Source: Euryarchaeota archaeon UBA250 (GTDB lineage Archaea; Thermoplasmatota; Poseidoniia; Poseidoniales; Thalassarchaeaceae). From it: 9,199 nucleotides of DNA. Below are positions 6,438 through 9,199 of the stretch, in pieces. Positions within the stretch are counted from its first letter, which is position 1. Each line of letters opens with the position of its first letter. Both the position numbers and the translations under genes were made by a program. The stretch spans positions 1-9,199 of the forward strand of contig DATW01000010.1 in NCBI GenBank assembly GCA_002504845.1, in the 5' to 3' direction. A model generated the notes under the pieces. That model saw only the letters and a list, made by a program, of their open reading frames with translations, had not been told where the DNA came from and searched no databases.

Positions 6438-9199
6438 ATGCAAACAAGAACTGAGAAAGGAGGAGCAATTTCGGACGATTCAGTTGGAACGGGTCTAGTC
6501 ATTGAACGTCGTTTCACAGCGGTCGGCGAAGACCCATTCGATCAGTTTGAATGGATTGAAATGGATGTCGAAATAAGAAATGCGGATGGTTCTCTGGCTC
6601 ATCGCATAGATGAGGTGCGGCTGCCTTCTGGTTATTCTGGCGTCCCAGGCAAGGTACTGGCACAGAAATACCTCCGGAAGGCAGGCGTTCCAGCAATTCT
6701 ACGAAAGGTAGCAGAAGAAGGCGTACCAGAGTGGCTTCAGCGAAGTGAGCCAGATCATGAAAAGCTTCAGACTCTTGAGCCAAATCAAAGATACATTGGA
6801 GAAAGCCATGGGAGAGAATTGTTCAGAAGGTTGGCTGGAACATGGACCTACTGGGGCTGGAAACATGGGTATTTCGAGGCTGAGGCTGATGCAAGGGCCT
6901 ACTTTGATGAGATGTGCTTCCTAATCGCAAGTCAGCGTTCAGCGCCAAACAGTCCGCAGTGGTTCAATACGGGCCTTCATTGGGCATATGGTATCGAAGG
7001 GCCTGCGCAGGGTCATCGATACATCGATCCGACCACAGGGGAGTTGATGACTTCAACAAACGCCTACGAACACCCCCAACCACATGCGTGCTTCATTCAG
7101 TCCGTATCTGATTCGCTAGTTGGAGGGAATGATTCGATAATGGGGCTCTGGAATCGGGAAGCTCTTCTTTTCAAATACGGATCGGGGACAGGCTCTAACT
7201 TCTCTAACATTCGAGGATCTGGTGAGCCTCTTTCTGGAGGAGGTACATCGAGTGGTCTACTGTCTTTCCTTAAGATCGGAGACAGGGCTGCAGGTGCGAT
7301 AAAATCAGGGGGGACCACACGCAGAGCTGCGAAAATGGTAACGCTTGATCTGGATCATCCGGATATAGAGGAGTACATTGACTGGAAGCTTTCTGAAGAA
7401 GAGAAGGTTTCCGCTCTTGTTATCGGCTCTAATCTATTACAGGGACATGCGAATGCAATAATGGATGCAATCTGGAGTTATGACGGTAGTGGAAATAAAT
7501 TGGATGTAAATGACAATTCATCGCTCAGAACAGCAGCAGCAAAGGCCCTGAGGGACCATGTTCCAAATTCTCATGTGAAGCGCTTCCTCGATCTTGCTGG
7601 CCAGGGTTGGAAATCTATACAGTTTGATACACTGGATACTGATTGGCAAGGAGAGGGGTACGGGACCGTTTCTGGGCAGAACTCAAACAATTCCGTTCGA
7701 GTTCCTAATTCATTCATGGATGCATTAGAGAATGATGGTATATGGAACCTGTATCATAGAACCGAGTTGAAGAGCGCTAGTGAAGAAGGGCGTGAGCCGT
7801 CGCCTTGCCGGTCTATGCCTGCGAAGGAATTGTGGGGTAAGGTAGCGTATACAGCATGGGCCTGCGCTGATCCAGGTGTTCAATTTGATACGACCATAAA
7901 CGAATGGCACACATGTCCTGAAGGTGGACGGATCAATGGATCAAATCCATGCTCGGAGTATATGTTCCTAGATGATACAGCTTGCAATCTAGCCAGCATA
8001 AATCTTCTACACTATTTTGATACGGGAGCTCAAAAATTCGATATCGCTTCATTCCAACACAGTGTCAGACTTTGGACCATAACTCTCGAAGTGAGTGTAT
8101 TGATGGCGCAATTCCCCTCTGAAGAAATAGCTAGAAAATCATATGAGTACAGGACTCTCGGTCTCGGATACTGCAATCTTGGCTCTTTATTGATGCATAT
8201 GGGCCTCCCTTATGCCGATGAGCGTGCTTATGCTGTATGCGGCGCTCTGACTTCGATCATGTGTGGTGAATCGTATGCAACCTCAGCGGAACTCGCAGGG
8301 GCTCTTGGACCGTTCCCAAATTATGAAGAGAACGCAGAACATATGCTACGTGTAATGCGAAATCACAAGAGGGCTGCTTACGATAGCAAAGGTAGTGAGT
8401 ATGAAGGGCTCACTATAACCCCCATGGGAATTGATGCAAAACGATGCCCTGGTGATCTGCTAGACGCAGCAAAGTCGGCGTGGGATAGAGCTGTCCAGGG
8501 TGGTGAAGAATATGGGTACAGAAACGCTCAGACGACTGTGATTGCCCCTACGGGAACCATTGGCCTTGTGATGGCTGCGGACACGACCGGTGTCGAGCCG
8601 CAATTCTCACTGGTTCAGTATAAACAGCTAGCTGGTGGCGGCACCCTTCGAATCATCAACAAGGGAGTTCCGAGCGCGCTGAAGCGACTTGGTTATTCCG
8701 AGGGAGATGTGACCTCCATCGTTGAGCACATCATGGGAACTGGTCGTCTTTCAGGGTGTCCTGGGTTGGATACTGGTCTCTTACAGAAGAAAGGGTTCAC
8801 AGATGAAGTGATCAATAAAATTGAATCTTCAATGCCCGATGTGTTTGACATACGATCTGCATTCTCTCCATCGGTTCTTGGAACTGATTTCTGCACAGCA
8901 GTATTGGGGCTCTCGGAAGAGGAGTGCGGAGATGTTTTCTTTGATACGCTATCCCATATCGGACTTTCAACGGATGAAATAGAGCAGGCGAATGATGTCG
9001 TCTTTGGATATGGTAGCATAGAGGGCGCACCGGGTTTGAAGGATGAGCATTTGGCTGTCTTTGACTGTGCGACACCTTGTGGTAAACACGGAAAGCGCTC
9101 CATTGATTGGCAGGCTCATGTTCTCATGATGGCAGCCGCACAACCATTCATTTCAGGGGCCATTTCAAAGACAATAAACATGTCAGGAGATGCCTCGAT
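6438..9199 (+). CDS. nrdJ: Adenosylcobalamin-dependent (class II) ribonucleotide reductase, 3'-partial
   Basis: This enzyme reduces ribonucleotides to deoxyribonucleotides using a radical generated from adenosylcobalamin, so it needs vitamin B12 but not oxygen. The frame runs without a stop from ATG 6438 to the right edge, giving 920 residues. The N-terminal 270 or so residues match the class II N-terminal domain, including NSPQWFNTGLHWAYG and PQPHACFIQSV with C218, the first cysteine of the active-site redox pair. The catalytic barrel holds LFKYGSGTGSNFS, the NPCSE motif (N503, thiyl-radical C505, E507), C516 in TACNLASINL as the second redox cysteine, and PTGTIG starting at P704. The conserved FDCA and QPFISGAISKTIN segments come near the edge. 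This is the long form resembling bacterial NrdJ, which usually runs to about 1,200 residues, so a C-terminal part is missing. GAGGAG eight bases upstream supports the start, with GTG 6417 a weaker option. No partner subunit is required. Confidence 0.97.
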   Translation, partial: MQTRTEKGGAISDDSVGTGLVIERRFTAVGEDPFDQFEWIEMDVEIRNADGSLAHRIDEVRLPSGYSGVPGKVLAQKYLRKAGVPAILRKVAEEGVPEWLQRSEPDHEKLQTLEPNQRYIGESHGRELFRRLAGTWTYWGWKHGYFEAEADARAYFDEMCFLIASQRSAPNSPQWFNTGLHWAYGIEGPAQGHRYIDPTTGELMTSTNAYEHPQPHACFIQSVSDSLVGGNDSIMGLWNREALLFKYGSGTGSNFSNIRGSGEPLSGGGTSSGLLSFLKIGDRAAGAIKSGGTTRRAAKMVTLDLDHPDIEEYIDWKLSEEEKVSALVIGSNLLQGHANAIMDAIWSYDGSGNKLDVNDNSSLRTAAAKALRDHVPNSHVKRFLDLAGQGWKSIQFDTLDTDWQGEGYGTVSGQNSNNSVRVPNSFMDALENDGIWNLYHRTELKSASEEGREPSPCRSMPAKELWGKVAYTAWACADPGVQFDTTINEWHTCPEGGRINGSNPCSEYMFLDDTACNLASINLLHYFDTGAQKFDIASFQHSVRLWTITLEVSVLMAQFPSEEIARKSYEYRTLGLGYCNLGSLLMHMGLPYADERAYAVCGALTSIMCGESYATSAELAGALGPFPNYEENAEHMLRVMRNHKRAAYDSKGSEYEGLTITPMGIDAKRCPGDLLDAAKSAWDRAVQGGEEYGYRNAQTTVIAPTGTIGLVMAADTTGVEPQFSLVQYKQLAGGGTLRIINKGVPSALKRLGYSEGDVTSIVEHIMGTGRLSGCPGLDTGLLQKKGFTDEVINKIESSMPDVFDIRSAFSPSVLGTDFCTAVLGLSEEECGDVFFDTLSHIGLSTDEIEQANDVVFGYGSIEGAPGLKDEHLAVFDCATPCGKHGKRSIDWQAHVLMMAAAQPFISGAISKTINMSGDAS

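Noticed and set aside
8693..9103. Antisense frame of 136 codons within nrdJ
   Set aside because: It lies opposite strongly conserved ribonucleotide reductase sequence and has no recognisable features.
1..9199. CRISPR arrays, tRNA or rRNA genes, insertion sequences and att sites
   Set aside because: Reading through the window showed no regularly spaced repeats, no tRNA-like cloverleaf, no rRNA segments, and no transposase or integrase motifs.

Overview
The window most likely comes from a marine planktonic euryarchaeon of the Marine Group II (Candidatus Poseidoniales) type. The main reason is a proteorhodopsin whose sequence resembles the archaeal proteorhodopsin clade. It sits in a compact genome of moderate GC with short intergenic gaps and a vitamin B12-dependent ribonucleotide reductase. 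No rRNA, ribosomal protein or other strong taxonomic marker is present, so the assignment is an inference. The icd and nrdJ products look bacterial, so a marine bacterium is not fully excluded.

Layout, left to right. (1) Bases 2-2917, + strand: the C-terminal 971 residues of a very large protein that is open at the left edge. It has a long helical-repeat region followed by a PIN-type nuclease domain. (2) 2911-3567, - strand: a class I SAM-dependent methyltransferase that overlaps the PIN gene tail to tail by 7 bp. (3) 3568-3672: a divergent promoter region with two short palindromes. (4) 3673-4500, + strand: a blue-type proteorhodopsin with complete proton-pump residues. (5) 4535-4565: a very GC-rich hairpin that probably terminates both the rhodopsin gene and the converging icd gene. 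(6) 4592-5815, - strand: NADP-dependent isocitrate dehydrogenase. (7) 5816-5893: a divergent control region with three arms that could form alternative hairpins. (8) 5894-6283, + strand: a small OsmC-family protein. (9) 6284-6437: a leader with a short possible ORF, a hairpin and a strong Shine-Dalgarno sequence. (10) 6438-9199, + strand: the first 920 residues of a long-form class II ribonucleotide reductase, cut by the right edge.

The genes do not form one pathway. Rhodopsin supplies light-driven proton-motive force, isocitrate dehydrogenase supplies 2-oxoglutarate and NADPH, OsmC probably handles peroxides, and the cobalamin-dependent reductase makes deoxyribonucleotides without needing oxygen. 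This fits a streamlined surface-ocean photoheterotroph. No CRISPR array, tRNA, rRNA, insertion sequence or att site was seen, and no gene-free stretch exceeds 300 bases. The least understood parts are the helical-repeat/PIN protein and the two structured control regions before icd/osmC and nrdJ.
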